A stretch of DNA of 64,000 bases, taken from contig NZ_FMCU01000005.1 in the NCBI RefSeq assembly GCF_900091525.1, forward strand, positions 394,849 through 458,848, written 5' to 3'. The position numbers were made by a program, and so were the translations under genes. The first letter of the stretch is position 1; every line of letters begins with the position of its first letter. The notes under the pieces were generated by a model that was given only the letters and a program-made list of their open reading frames with translations, was not told where the DNA came from and searched no databases. Shown piece after piece: positions 1 through 7,517 of this stretch. This DNA is from Micromonospora matsumotoense. GTDB taxonomy: Bacteria > Actinomycetota > Actinomycetes > Mycobacteriales > Micromonosporaceae.

Positions 1-1
1 C

Positions 2-439
2 TTCGTGCTGTCCGTCGTCAACGCCGGGACGGCCGCGTCCATGAGCGCAAAGAGTGCCGCCTTCGCCGACATCTCGCGTCTCACCCAGGCACTCGTCCGC
101 GGTAAGACGTGGAAGGTGTTGAACGAGTCGATCGTCGCCCGTATCGCTGGGCGGTTCGCGGAAGCAGTCGGTCTGACCCTCACCAAGAAGGGCCTTGGCA
201 AGGTCGTGCCGGTAGCCGGAATCCTGGTCGGCGGTGCCCTCAACTGGACCACTCTGGAGGAGATTGTCGATACCGCCGGAATGGCCTACCAGCGCCGGTT
301 CCTGCTGGAGAAGTACCCTCAGCTACTGGACGAGGAGCCGATCGGAGCCTTCGTTGTCGGGGACTCGGACGACATGGTCGACGACGGGTTCAGCGTGCTC
401 GGCGAACTCGCCGTGGAGGGCGGGCCCGGCCTGCGTTGA
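2..439 (+). CDS. EcsC family protein, C-terminal part
   Basis: The frame is open at the left window edge, so only the last ~145 residues are visible. The segment with VVPVAGILVGGALNW followed by a helical stretch (TLEEIVDTAGMAYQRRFLLE) is the glycine-rich hydrophobic hairpin plus conserved tail typical of EcsC-family proteins, whose biochemical role is poorly known. It ends with an acidic, low-complexity tail. It lies upstream of the first copy of the tRNA-Arg flank, so it may be the chromosomal neighbour of the integration site rather than cargo. The family call is from memory of the motif; the true start is outside the window. Confidence 0.6.
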   Translation, partial: FVLSVVNAGTAASMSAKSAAFADISRLTQALVRGKTWKVLNESIVARIAGRFAEAVGLTLTKKGLGKVVPVAGILVGGALNWTTLEEIVDTAGMAYQRRFLLEKYPQLLDEEPIGAFVVGDSDDMVDDGFSVLGELAVEGGPGLR

Positions 440-667
440 ATCCAAAGCGGGCGGCCATAGGTGGCGGTTCGACGATGTCGGTCATCAGCCCGTCAATCTG
501 GAGGATCAACCCTGCGTTCTTCAGGGTCGAGGCCGGTGGCATCCGCTCGTCGGCAGAGCCGCGAGCGCCATGTACGCGGCCAGGATGTGGATGGGTGCCG
601 GTCAGGTTCTTAGGGCATATCGGCATTATCGGATGCTCGACGGAGGCCGTCGTAGTTGATATGACGG
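440..667. other. Intergenic stretch before tRNA flank repeat
   Basis: No convincing gene. Reading frames crossing it lack coding character and overlap one another. The recognisable feature begins at about 668, where the duplicated tRNA-Arg upstream flank starts. Confidence 0.4.
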
Positions 668-994
668 CGGGGGTGAGCGCCCCGTGCTCCTCTGGTGGCG
701 ACTGCCGAAGGTGGGTATACAGGCGGGTATCGTTGATCTTCGATGATGTGCGCGATGTGTGCTCGCCAGCGGATGCCAACCCAGGTGCACCGGTACCAGC
801 GCGGGTCACCGCAGCCGCTCGTGGTCGCAAACGGGGGTTCGTGTGCTCGAGCTGTGGTCCTGGGCTGGGCGAACGGGGGTCCGGGTGCCGTGGGTGAACG
901 TGGGCGACTCCCTGCCACCCCAGGTGAACCCGCAGGTCGCTAGACTAGGCGCTCGCGCCCTCGTAGCTCAGGGGATAGAGCATCGGTTTCCTAA
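668..994 (+). repeat. tRNA-Arg upstream flank, copy U1 (direct repeat of 38047-38371)
   Basis: About 327 bp match a second copy at 38047-38371 with scattered substitutions and small indels, while the blocks nearest the tRNA are almost identical (for example CAGGTCGCTAGACTAGGCGC). In both copies the repeat runs into the 5' half of tRNA-Arg. The divergence suggests two alleles of the same locus from related genomes rather than a recent tandem duplication. The ~240 bp before the tRNA are the best conserved, possibly because they contain the tRNA promoter. Confidence 0.85.
957..994 (+). pseudogene. 5' half of tRNA-Arg(CCU), truncated in the anticodon loop
   Basis: The sequence matches the intact tRNA at 38335 from the first acceptor base through the D arm and anticodon CCT to loop position 38 (CCTAA), then diverges completely. 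No T arm or 3' acceptor strand follows, so it cannot fold as tRNA. The break in the anticodon loop is where tyrosine integrases that target tRNA genes commonly cross over. The missing half appears at about 44914-44949. Confidence 0.85.
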
Positions 995-1286
995 GACGGT
1001 CATCTATCCGACCTATGGGCTTACGACCTGCGGGTTCATTTTCTATTTCAGATTAGCGGGTCGCATACCCCCGTTGCTGTGCTCGCTTGCCGGAGAACTG
1101 CAGAGCAAGCATAAGTCCTGCTCAGGCCTATGCATCGATTGGTCAGACGAGGCATCCGTCCGTCGATTTGTGACCCTCGTCGCCGGTCGCGATGGGCCGT
1201 TGTTGTGATGGTGGGGAGTTTTTCCGGTGCGCGGCCGCGAAGTGGGTTGCGTCGGTCATTGGCTAGAAGTCGAGCGGAGGGCTGGG
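995..1286. other. Element-side junction, no gene seen
   Basis: DNA immediately inside the tRNA break. It has no plausible ORF with a ribosome site and no strong hairpin. It separates the att-like junction from the 3' end of the minus-strand defence operon. Confidence 0.4.
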
Positions 1287-1883
1287 TCAGGGGCGTTGCC
1301 GTAGCGGCCGCACCACATATTTGATCTCGATGCCGCATCGTTCGCCGATGCGTTTGTGCTTGCGCTGGAGGCTGGGGTCGATCTCGGCGTCACTGCGCAC
1401 CGATAGGGCGATGCCCGGCGTTCCCGAGTGTTCGAGGCCGGCGGTCACAGCGGCCCACAAGAGTTCTTTGCACTGACCTGGCGGTCCCCAGCAGATATAG
1501 CGGATGGTCACGCCATCGGTGGCCAGACAGTGAGCAGGTTTGTCGGCCAGGCTGTCTGGCACATACTCCCACTGACGGCCGAAGGTCGGGCCGACGAAGT
1601 CGCCGGGTGCGGCGTAGTGCAAGGTGGTGAAAGAGGCGAACCTGCCCATGTTCTCCAGGGCGCGGGCATATTCCTTGAGTGGGACCTCTTTGATCCATCC
1701 GATCGGGTTAGGGATGAAACGGGCCAGGAGCCCTCCGATGCGCGGGTCCTCGGCCCATTGGTTGTATTGACCGGTTTTGAATTGAGGGGTGAGACGTTCC
1801 CAATCGAGGGCGTCCGCCTCGGCATACAGGATCTTGGCAACCTCGTCGCGGACGCTGGTGGGGACGTGCTGGTTGTTGGGCAT
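1287..1883 (-). CDS. Unknown 198-aa protein, last gene of GHKL-helicase operon
   Basis: I do not recognise a family. The protein is soluble-looking, mixed alpha/beta, with no signal peptide or membrane segment. It has several aromatic clusters (GRQWEYVPDSL, IRYICWGPPGQCKELLW) and a basic C-terminus (QRKHKRIGERCGIEIKYVVRPL). Its ATG lies one base after the helicase stop codon, so it is translationally linked to the Mrr-helicase and GHKL genes. The fixed position suggests an accessory or effector subunit of that system; this is inference from context only. Confidence 0.7.
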   Translation of the reverse strand: MPNNQHVPTSVRDEVAKILYAEADALDWERLTPQFKTGQYNQWAEDPRIGGLLARFIPNPIGWIKEVPLKEYARALENMGRFASFTTLHYAAPGDFVGPTFGRQWEYVPDSLADKPAHCLATDGVTIRYICWGPPGQCKELLWAAVTAGLEHSGTPGIALSVRSDAEIDPSLQRKHKRIGERCGIEIKYVVRPLRQRP

Positions 1884-1884
1884 G

Positions 1885-3540
1885 TCAGGTGCCTGTCTCG
1901 AGGGTGGCAGGGAACTGGAGGCGGTGTTCGTCGTAGGCGGTCTCGAGGCTGGCGGCGTCTTTAATCCACTCTTCCATCAGGGATTCGACACGTTGGTCGG
2001 AGAAGGTGATCGTCGATTCTTCGCCCAAGGGCAACGTCTCGATGTCGGCTTCCTCCATCTCGCGGCGGAGTTTGAGGGTGGCCGCGATGCGGCGCAGGTC
2101 GCTGACGAAGTCCAGGACGGAGACGCGGTCTTTGCCTTCGCGCAGGCGAAGTCCTCGACCGAGCTGTTGAACGAAGATTCGTCTGCTGTGGGTGACTCGT
2201 GCGAAGCAAAGGATGTTTACGTCGGGGATGTCGACGCCCTCATTGAGGATGTCGACCGCGGTGAGTACACCGGTCTCTCCGGCGCGGAAGGCGAGCAGCC
2301 GTCGTTGACGTTCGCGCATGGCGAGACCAGCGTGGACGGCTTGGACGCTGCCCCAGGGTGGCGTGTTGCTGAGCATGTCGGCCATGCGCTCAGCGTGTTC
2401 GATGGTGCGGCAGAAGACGATGGCCCGTGGACGGGGGGTCTTGTTCCAGACCGCGGACAGCTCGTCACGGATGGCCTCGTCGCGGTCGGGTAGGAAGAGT
2501 CGGGCGTTGAGTTCCTTGAGGCTGTAGCCGTGTTCGCTGGCGGCTCGGACGGCGTCCCAGTCGATGTTGTCGACGAATAGTCGGTAGTTGACCTTGGCGA
2601 GGTAGCCGCGTCGCATGCCTTCCTCGATACCGAGAGTGAAGGTGGGTTCGCCGAAATAGGTCGTGAGGTCGTATCGGTCGCCGCGCCAGGGCGTTGCGGT
2701 GACGCCAAATTGCCGCGCCGCTGGCAGGCGGTCGAGTAGTTCCGCGAACTGGCCGTTCTCGCCGATGTGGTGAGCCTCATCAACCATGACGAGGTCTGGT
2801 TTGTAACCGACCCTGACGACGGCGAGGGCGGTGGCTACCGTGGCGAAGGTGACGCCGCCCAGGTCGTCGGGGCGGTCGTCGCCAGTGAGTAGCCTTGTGC
2901 GAACGTGTTTAGGTAGGAAGCGCCAGAGGGCGCGTTCGAGTTGGGCCACGAGGTCTCGGGTGTGCGCGACGACCAGGACGTTTGCCCCGGGCGCGTCGCG
3001 GAGGTGTTCCGCTATGACCGAGCCGCCAACGATGGTCTTTCCGAGGCCCGTGGCCAGGATGAGCATCGCGCGCCCGCGGTGGGCCAGAGCGGCCTCGATG
3101 GCGGTCAGGGCTTCGCTCTGGTAGGGGCGAAGGTGCACTGGTTCAAGGGTGGTGGGTGCGCGGTCGTAGGCACGGCGGAGGATGTCGCCGGTCCAGAACT
3201 TGATGGGTTTAGCGATGGCGGCTAGTTCCTGCGCGCGGCGGATCGCCTTCGGGCCGGGCGCGCTGTTGGTTACGACGGCGGCCTCGTCGGCGTGGTAGAG
3301 CTCACGGGCGCGTTGAACCTCGTCAACGGCATCTGGTCCGATCAGGCCGTTGAGCTTCCACTTGCATTGCACCACCCAGCAGATGCCGCTGTGCCAGCCG
3401 ATCACGTCGGCACCGCCGTCGCCGGCGCCGTCGATGGTCGCGAGGTCGGTGAATCCGAGGTGGGTCAGCAGCCGTTCGACCTGGCGGGGGAACTGGCGCG
3501 GGCCCAGGTCGCGTAGGAAGGTTGGGTCCATGAATGTCAT
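1885..3540 (-). CDS. Mrr-type nuclease/DEAD-box helicase fusion
   Basis: 551 aa. Residues ~10-115 resemble an Mrr-family PD-(D/E)xK nuclease: GAGDGGADV (Asp45) followed by WVVQCKW (Gln58-x-Lys60). A superfamily 2 helicase core follows: Walker A ATGLGKT (163-169), DEAH (254-257), GVTATPWR, and motif VI QQLGRGLRL near 460. The expected activity is ATP-dependent translocation or remodelling of DNA with cleavage of foreign or modified DNA. It begins 8 bp after the GHKL ATPase stop, with a GAGGCA-like ribosome site inside that gene, and is followed one base later by the unknown 198-aa gene. An ATG three codons in is an alternative start. Confidence 0.85.
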   Translation of the reverse strand: MTFMDPTFLRDLGPRQFPRQVERLLTHLGFTDLATIDGAGDGGADVIGWHSGICWVVQCKWKLNGLIGPDAVDEVQRARELYHADEAAVVTNSAPGPKAIRRAQELAAIAKPIKFWTGDILRRAYDRAPTTLEPVHLRPYQSEALTAIEAALAHRGRAMLILATGLGKTIVGGSVIAEHLRDAPGANVLVVAHTRDLVAQLERALWRFLPKHVRTRLLTGDDRPDDLGGVTFATVATALAVVRVGYKPDLVMVDEAHHIGENGQFAELLDRLPAARQFGVTATPWRGDRYDLTTYFGEPTFTLGIEEGMRRGYLAKVNYRLFVDNIDWDAVRAASEHGYSLKELNARLFLPDRDEAIRDELSAVWNKTPRPRAIVFCRTIEHAERMADMLSNTPPWGSVQAVHAGLAMRERQRRLLAFRAGETGVLTAVDILNEGVDIPDVNILCFARVTHSRRIFVQQLGRGLRLREGKDRVSVLDFVSDLRRIAATLKLRREMEEADIETLPLGEESTITFSDQRVESLMEEWIKDAASLETAYDEHRLQFPATLETGT

Positions 3541-3548
3541 GGTTGGCC

Positions 3549-5900
3549 CTATGCCTCGTCGAGTTCGCGTTCGACCAGGTCGCAGCTGAGCCGCATGCGG
3601 CGCAGCTCGTCGGCCTCGAGCCGGGGCGTGTGGTCGGCCATCAGGGCGATCTCGCTGACCAGGTTGGTCACCCGGGACAGACCGAGAGTTCGGGCGGTCT
3701 GGTCGGTCAGTGTGCTGTACCGGCGGCGGAACACGCGGCCGTCAAGGAAGGCGTCGGGCCGGCGTTCGATGAGCCGCACCACCGCAGTGGCGGGAAGATA
3801 GTGGATGAAGTTGCCGCTCTCGATGGCGTCGACCCACTCGTCGCCGAGGCGTTCGAGCGCGAAGCGACGCTCAGCCTCGCCTTTCTCATGAGGGAGCAGG
3901 GTCTCCCAGTGGCTGGTCGGTGAGCCCTTGATCTCGCGGAGCATCTGGTTTCTGATTTGATCAAGCAGCTCACGGGATCGTTTGGCAAGGGAGTCAACGG
4001 TGATACGGCGGTCGTTGGATGCCCTTCCCTTGAGTTTTTCCAGTGCGGTGACCAGGGGTTGCTTAGTACCGGGGGCTCTGGCGATGAGGAATTCAGCGAG
4101 GACGACCTGGACCATTTCGGTAAGGTCGATGCCGAAGTCAGTCAAGATCGGGTGCCGGCGGGCGAGGAACACCTCTACCCGTGGCGCCCGCGCGAGGTGC
4201 GCGAAGATCGGCACTGTCCTTCCGGCGGGGTCGAGCAGATCGGCGGCATCGACGGCGTAGACCGAGACATCGATCTTGCCGAGGTCGGCGGCGTCGAATC
4301 GTCCCCCGTAGGCGGGAGCGAGGACGGCTGCTCCCCGATAGCGGCTGAGCCGCTCGTCCACTGTCTCGGGCCTGGCGGGCGTCGGGGTGGCGGGTGTCCC
4401 GCTGGGCGCCCGACCTGGCCCCGGACGGTCGTTCGTGGACCAGGGATCGGCGGGCGCGGGCTCGGTGGGCGCAGATTGTGTGAGGCCCATCTCGTCGAGG
4501 ACATCGTCTGTCGCCCCCGGGGTGACGGGGGTGACAACTCCCTTGTCGTGCTGTTCGGCGGCCCGGTACCAGATATCGTCGCTCTGATATGCCTCGTCAC
4601 CCTTACGGAAACGATCCACCCAGTCCATGATTTGCTCACCGCGTAGGGCAGTCTCGCCGTTGCCCGGGATCAGGTACTTCAGTCCGGGCTTGTCGGTGCG
4701 GAAGCCGGTGAACAGCCGGGCGAGCGGGCTGCGGTTCTCCTCCAGGAAGCCACGCTTCTTGGCGATATTGGGCCGCAGGGGCGCTTCACCGCGGATGGTA
4801 CGAACGACTTTCCTCCATTCCCGCGTGTCGTATTCGAAGGCGGTCTTCTGGTAGTTGACGGCGACGTGGTCGCAGTGGATCTCGCCAACAATGCGGCCCT
4901 CGTTGCGGGGGTTGTCGATAGGGTATTCCCTCTCCGGGTCCTCGTTGCCGGTCTCGTCGACCCAGTCGAAGATGCGGTGGTCACGCAGAAGGATCTTACG
5001 TCCGTTGCGGAGGAAATCGATCCCGAAGTCGCTGGTGTGCAGGTAGCGCTGGACACCGAGCCAGCCGTGGATGCGCTGCTCGCGGACCTCCAGCCGACCG
5101 CCGTCCGGGCAGAAGACACAGGAGTCATGGTCGACGGTCTGCCACCTGCCGCAGACGGCGCAGGCCTTCATTACCCCCAGATTCTCGTCGATGTACTGCA
5201 CAGCGCGGATCTCGGCGCCGTTACGCATGACATACCGGTCGTCACCCCAGATGCAGGGTCTACGGGGGACGACCTTGCGTAGGTTGACGATGATCTCGAT
5301 ACCGTGCTCTCGCAGCAGGTAGCTGTAGACGTCGCCGAGCTTGATCCTGATCGCCTGGTGGCCCTGCAGCAGGTTGAGCCGTTCTGGCCGCAGGGCACTA
5401 ATGATCACTCGCGTGCCATGATCCTCGGGATCTTCCTTGGGTTCGTACGTGACCGGGACGTCGAAGGTGCCACCGGCGTGAAGACTGGGTAAATCGATGG
5501 TCACCACGATCCAGTGTGGGTCGCCCGCTCTGGTCGTGCGCACCTGGGTCCGCTGACCGAGGCGCGCGGTGGCGATGTTGAAACCCATCCCGAACAAGCC
5601 GAGTGCGCCGTGAGCGTCGTTGGAGGACCAGCCGGCGCGGATGGCGTTGTTCAACGTAGCGAGATCCATGCCGCGGCCGTTGTCGGCTACCCCAACCTCG
5701 GCGCTCCTGAGATCAGCGCCCTTTGATGGAAGTGAGATCTGGACCGTCGGCCGCTCCCCGTTCGTAACGCCGGTGGAGAGGAAGTTGTCGCAGCAGTTGT
5801 CGATCAGTTCGGCGAGACACTGCCACGGGCTGAACTCGATGTCCCCCAGGATGGTGAGGATCTTCGGATCCGGTGTCACGTCGATGGTCTCGATCGCCAC
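3549..5900 (-). CDS. GHKL (HSP90/MutL-type) ATPase with zinc ribbon
   Basis: 783 aa. The N-terminus carries the Bergerat ATP fold: N-box ELIDN (31-35), DNGRGMD (73-79), GLFGMGFN (101-108) and HGTRVI near 161. An inserted four-Cys zinc ribbon lies at C247/C250/C261/C264. The remaining ~500 residues match no domain I can name. A Pro-rich linker near 480-530 separates two halves. By family analogy it is an ATP-driven dimer clamp that loads or activates partner enzymes on DNA. It is first in the operon with the Mrr-helicase. Its promoter must lie in the 396-bp gap shared with the divergent sigma factor gene. Confidence 0.85.
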   Translation of the reverse strand: MAIETIDVTPDPKILTILGDIEFSPWQCLAELIDNCCDNFLSTGVTNGERPTVQISLPSKGADLRSAEVGVADNGRGMDLATLNNAIRAGWSSNDAHGALGLFGMGFNIATARLGQRTQVRTTRAGDPHWIVVTIDLPSLHAGGTFDVPVTYEPKEDPEDHGTRVIISALRPERLNLLQGHQAIRIKLGDVYSYLLREHGIEIIVNLRKVVPRRPCIWGDDRYVMRNGAEIRAVQYIDENLGVMKACAVCGRWQTVDHDSCVFCPDGGRLEVREQRIHGWLGVQRYLHTSDFGIDFLRNGRKILLRDHRIFDWVDETGNEDPEREYPIDNPRNEGRIVGEIHCDHVAVNYQKTAFEYDTREWRKVVRTIRGEAPLRPNIAKKRGFLEENRSPLARLFTGFRTDKPGLKYLIPGNGETALRGEQIMDWVDRFRKGDEAYQSDDIWYRAAEQHDKGVVTPVTPGATDDVLDEMGLTQSAPTEPAPADPWSTNDRPGPGRAPSGTPATPTPARPETVDERLSRYRGAAVLAPAYGGRFDAADLGKIDVSVYAVDAADLLDPAGRTVPIFAHLARAPRVEVFLARRHPILTDFGIDLTEMVQVVLAEFLIARAPGTKQPLVTALEKLKGRASNDRRITVDSLAKRSRELLDQIRNQMLREIKGSPTSHWETLLPHEKGEAERRFALERLGDEWVDAIESGNFIHYLPATAVVRLIERRPDAFLDGRVFRRRYSTLTDQTARTLGLSRVTNLVSEIALMADHTPRLEADELRRMRLSCDLVERELDEA

Positions 5901-6296
5901 TCTCGCTCCCCGCTACGTCGACCGCGTCCGCCTTGGAGCGGATTCGTGAACGAGCCACCGATCACCGGGTATCGACGACTCATGGCGGGAGCGTAACCGA
6001 GGGCAAGCGTGATTCGCATCCCCGAGAGGGCGATAGAGCGCCGGATGAAGCAAGTTTCTTTGACGATCTAGCGCGTTCGTTATCCGCATTGAATTGCGCC
6101 TGCGGCTACAGATTACAAGCGATGAAGGTGCTCGTCAAGTAGTCACCATAAATGGGGCAGACCACCACCAAGCCGATTTTTTCCCCCTAGCGCTCGTATT
6201 GACCTGGGGGCGTGGTTCTCTCGCCGGGTCGCCGGCGACGAATGTCGTAACCGCGTGCTCTAATCCTGAAGGTTTAGAACGGCGCGATGAGTCTAG
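5901..6296. promoter_or_regulatory. Divergent promoter region between GHKL ATPase and sigma factor
   Basis: 396 bp with no credible gene, slightly more AT-rich than its flanks. It separates divergent starts and so must hold the promoters of both operons. A TTGACC hexamer near 6199 and a TAGAAC near 6274 look promoter-like but are not correctly spaced from each other, so I cannot place a promoter firmly. The sigma factor encoded just downstream may recognise a non-standard promoter here. Confidence 0.5.
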
Positions 6297-7517
6297 GTGG
6301 CAAACGTGCGTGAGGAGCTAGTCCTGCGGGCGGTCTCGGTCCTCGCTGAGGACGCCGAACGTTTGGATGTCCTGCCGTGGGATCACGTGATCGGGATCCT
6401 GAACCGCCGAGGGCTCGAGCCCGAGGAGGTCAGTGCCGTCGTGGCCGAACTGGCCCGACTGGGGATACCTGTAGAGCGTGAAGACGGAGGCGGTGCGGCC
6501 GCTCACGATGCGAAGGGGCGATCCCTTCCCGCTCTACCTGCCCAGATGCGGCGGCATCGGATTCTATCTGCGGAGGAGGAAGCCGCGCTGGGCCGGCGCA
6601 TTCAACTTGGCTTCGCCGCGATGGAACGCCGTCAGGCGGGCGCCGACGCCACGTCGGTCGGCGCTCTGATTGAGGATGGTCTGCGCGCGCGGGACGAACT
6701 GGTCCGGTCGAATCTACGGCTGGTGGTCAGCATTGCCCAACGACTGGTCCAGAACGCCGGTGACATGGAGTTAGAGGATCTCCTTCAGGAGGGGGTGCTG
6801 GGACTCCAGCGGGCGGCCGAGAAATTCGATCCTACGTTGGGGTATAAGTTCTCCACGTACGCCACCTGGTGGGTGAGACAGGCGATCGGCCGTGGTATTG
6901 ACAGGGATGGTTTCGCCATCAAGCTGCCCACCCACGTATGGGAGAAGTTGCGGAAAATTGGTCGCTATACTCGATCCTTCGAACTGCGCAATGGCCGTAG
7001 TCCGGTATTGCGGGAGGTCGCTGAGGGTGTGGAAATGGATGTTGCCGAGCTGCAGGCCCTGCTCGACATTTCCCGTCCGCTCGTCCGATTGGATGCGCCG
7101 ATAGGCGACGAGACCGGTGGCGGCACGCTGGGAGAACTGCTGGGCAATACCTCGCTGCCCGCTCCTGAGGACGCTGTCGCCAACGATCACGTCTCCCGAC
7201 AACTGGGGAAGATCCTTCAGCGTAGTTTCGATCCCCGGTCGATCGACATCCTCGAACGCAGGTTCGGGCTGAGCACCGACGAGCCCGCCACCCTCGACGA
7301 GATCGGCCGCATCCACGGAGTCAGCCGCGAACGCGTGCGCCAGATCGAGCTGAAGTTGTTGATGGCATTGTCGGGCGACGACGCGATCCAGGCGCTCGCG
7401 CGCCAGCTCGGCCTTCGGCCTCAACCGAAATCGCCGGCCGCTCGCTACGCGGCCGGCACCACCTCACACCGACGTACGCCAGGGACCGTGGCGGCCAGCT
7501 CGCAGGAGAACCGATGA
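6297..7517 (+). CDS. Sigma-70 family RNA polymerase sigma factor (defence-linked)
   Basis: 406 aa, group 1/2-like rather than ECF. Region 1.2-like segment ~80-105, region 2 from ~136 (LVRSNLRLVVSIAQ; YKFSTYATWWVRQAIGRGI near 182-200), region 3 ~205-265, and region 4 ending in the HTH SRERVRQIELKLL near 350. The first ~75 residues are not conserved. GTG at 6297 is used; GTG 6306 is an alternative. Its stop overlaps the DrmA-like start (ATGA at 7514), so it is co-translated with a defence helicase. It probably directs transcription of this island, which would make expression of the system self-contained; that role is inference. Confidence 0.9.
   Translation: MANVREELVLRAVSVLAEDAERLDVLPWDHVIGILNRRGLEPEEVSAVVAELARLGIPVEREDGGGAAAHDAKGRSLPALPAQMRRHRILSAEEEAALGRRIQLGFAAMERRQAGADATSVGALIEDGLRARDELVRSNLRLVVSIAQRLVQNAGDMELEDLLQEGVLGLQRAAEKFDPTLGYKFSTYATWWVRQAIGRGIDRDGFAIKLPTHVWEKLRKIGRYTRSFELRNGRSPVLREVAEGVEMDVAELQALLDISRPLVRLDAPIGDETGGGTLGELLGNTSLPAPEDAVANDHVSRQLGKILQRSFDPRSIDILERRFGLSTDEPATLDEIGRIHGVSRERVRQIELKLLMALSGDDAIQALARQLGLRPQPKSPAARYAAGTTSHRRTPGTVAASSQENR

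Noticed and set aside
957..1040. Second functional tRNA-Arg
   Set aside because: After the anticodon loop the sequence cannot form the anticodon 3' stem, T arm or acceptor strand.
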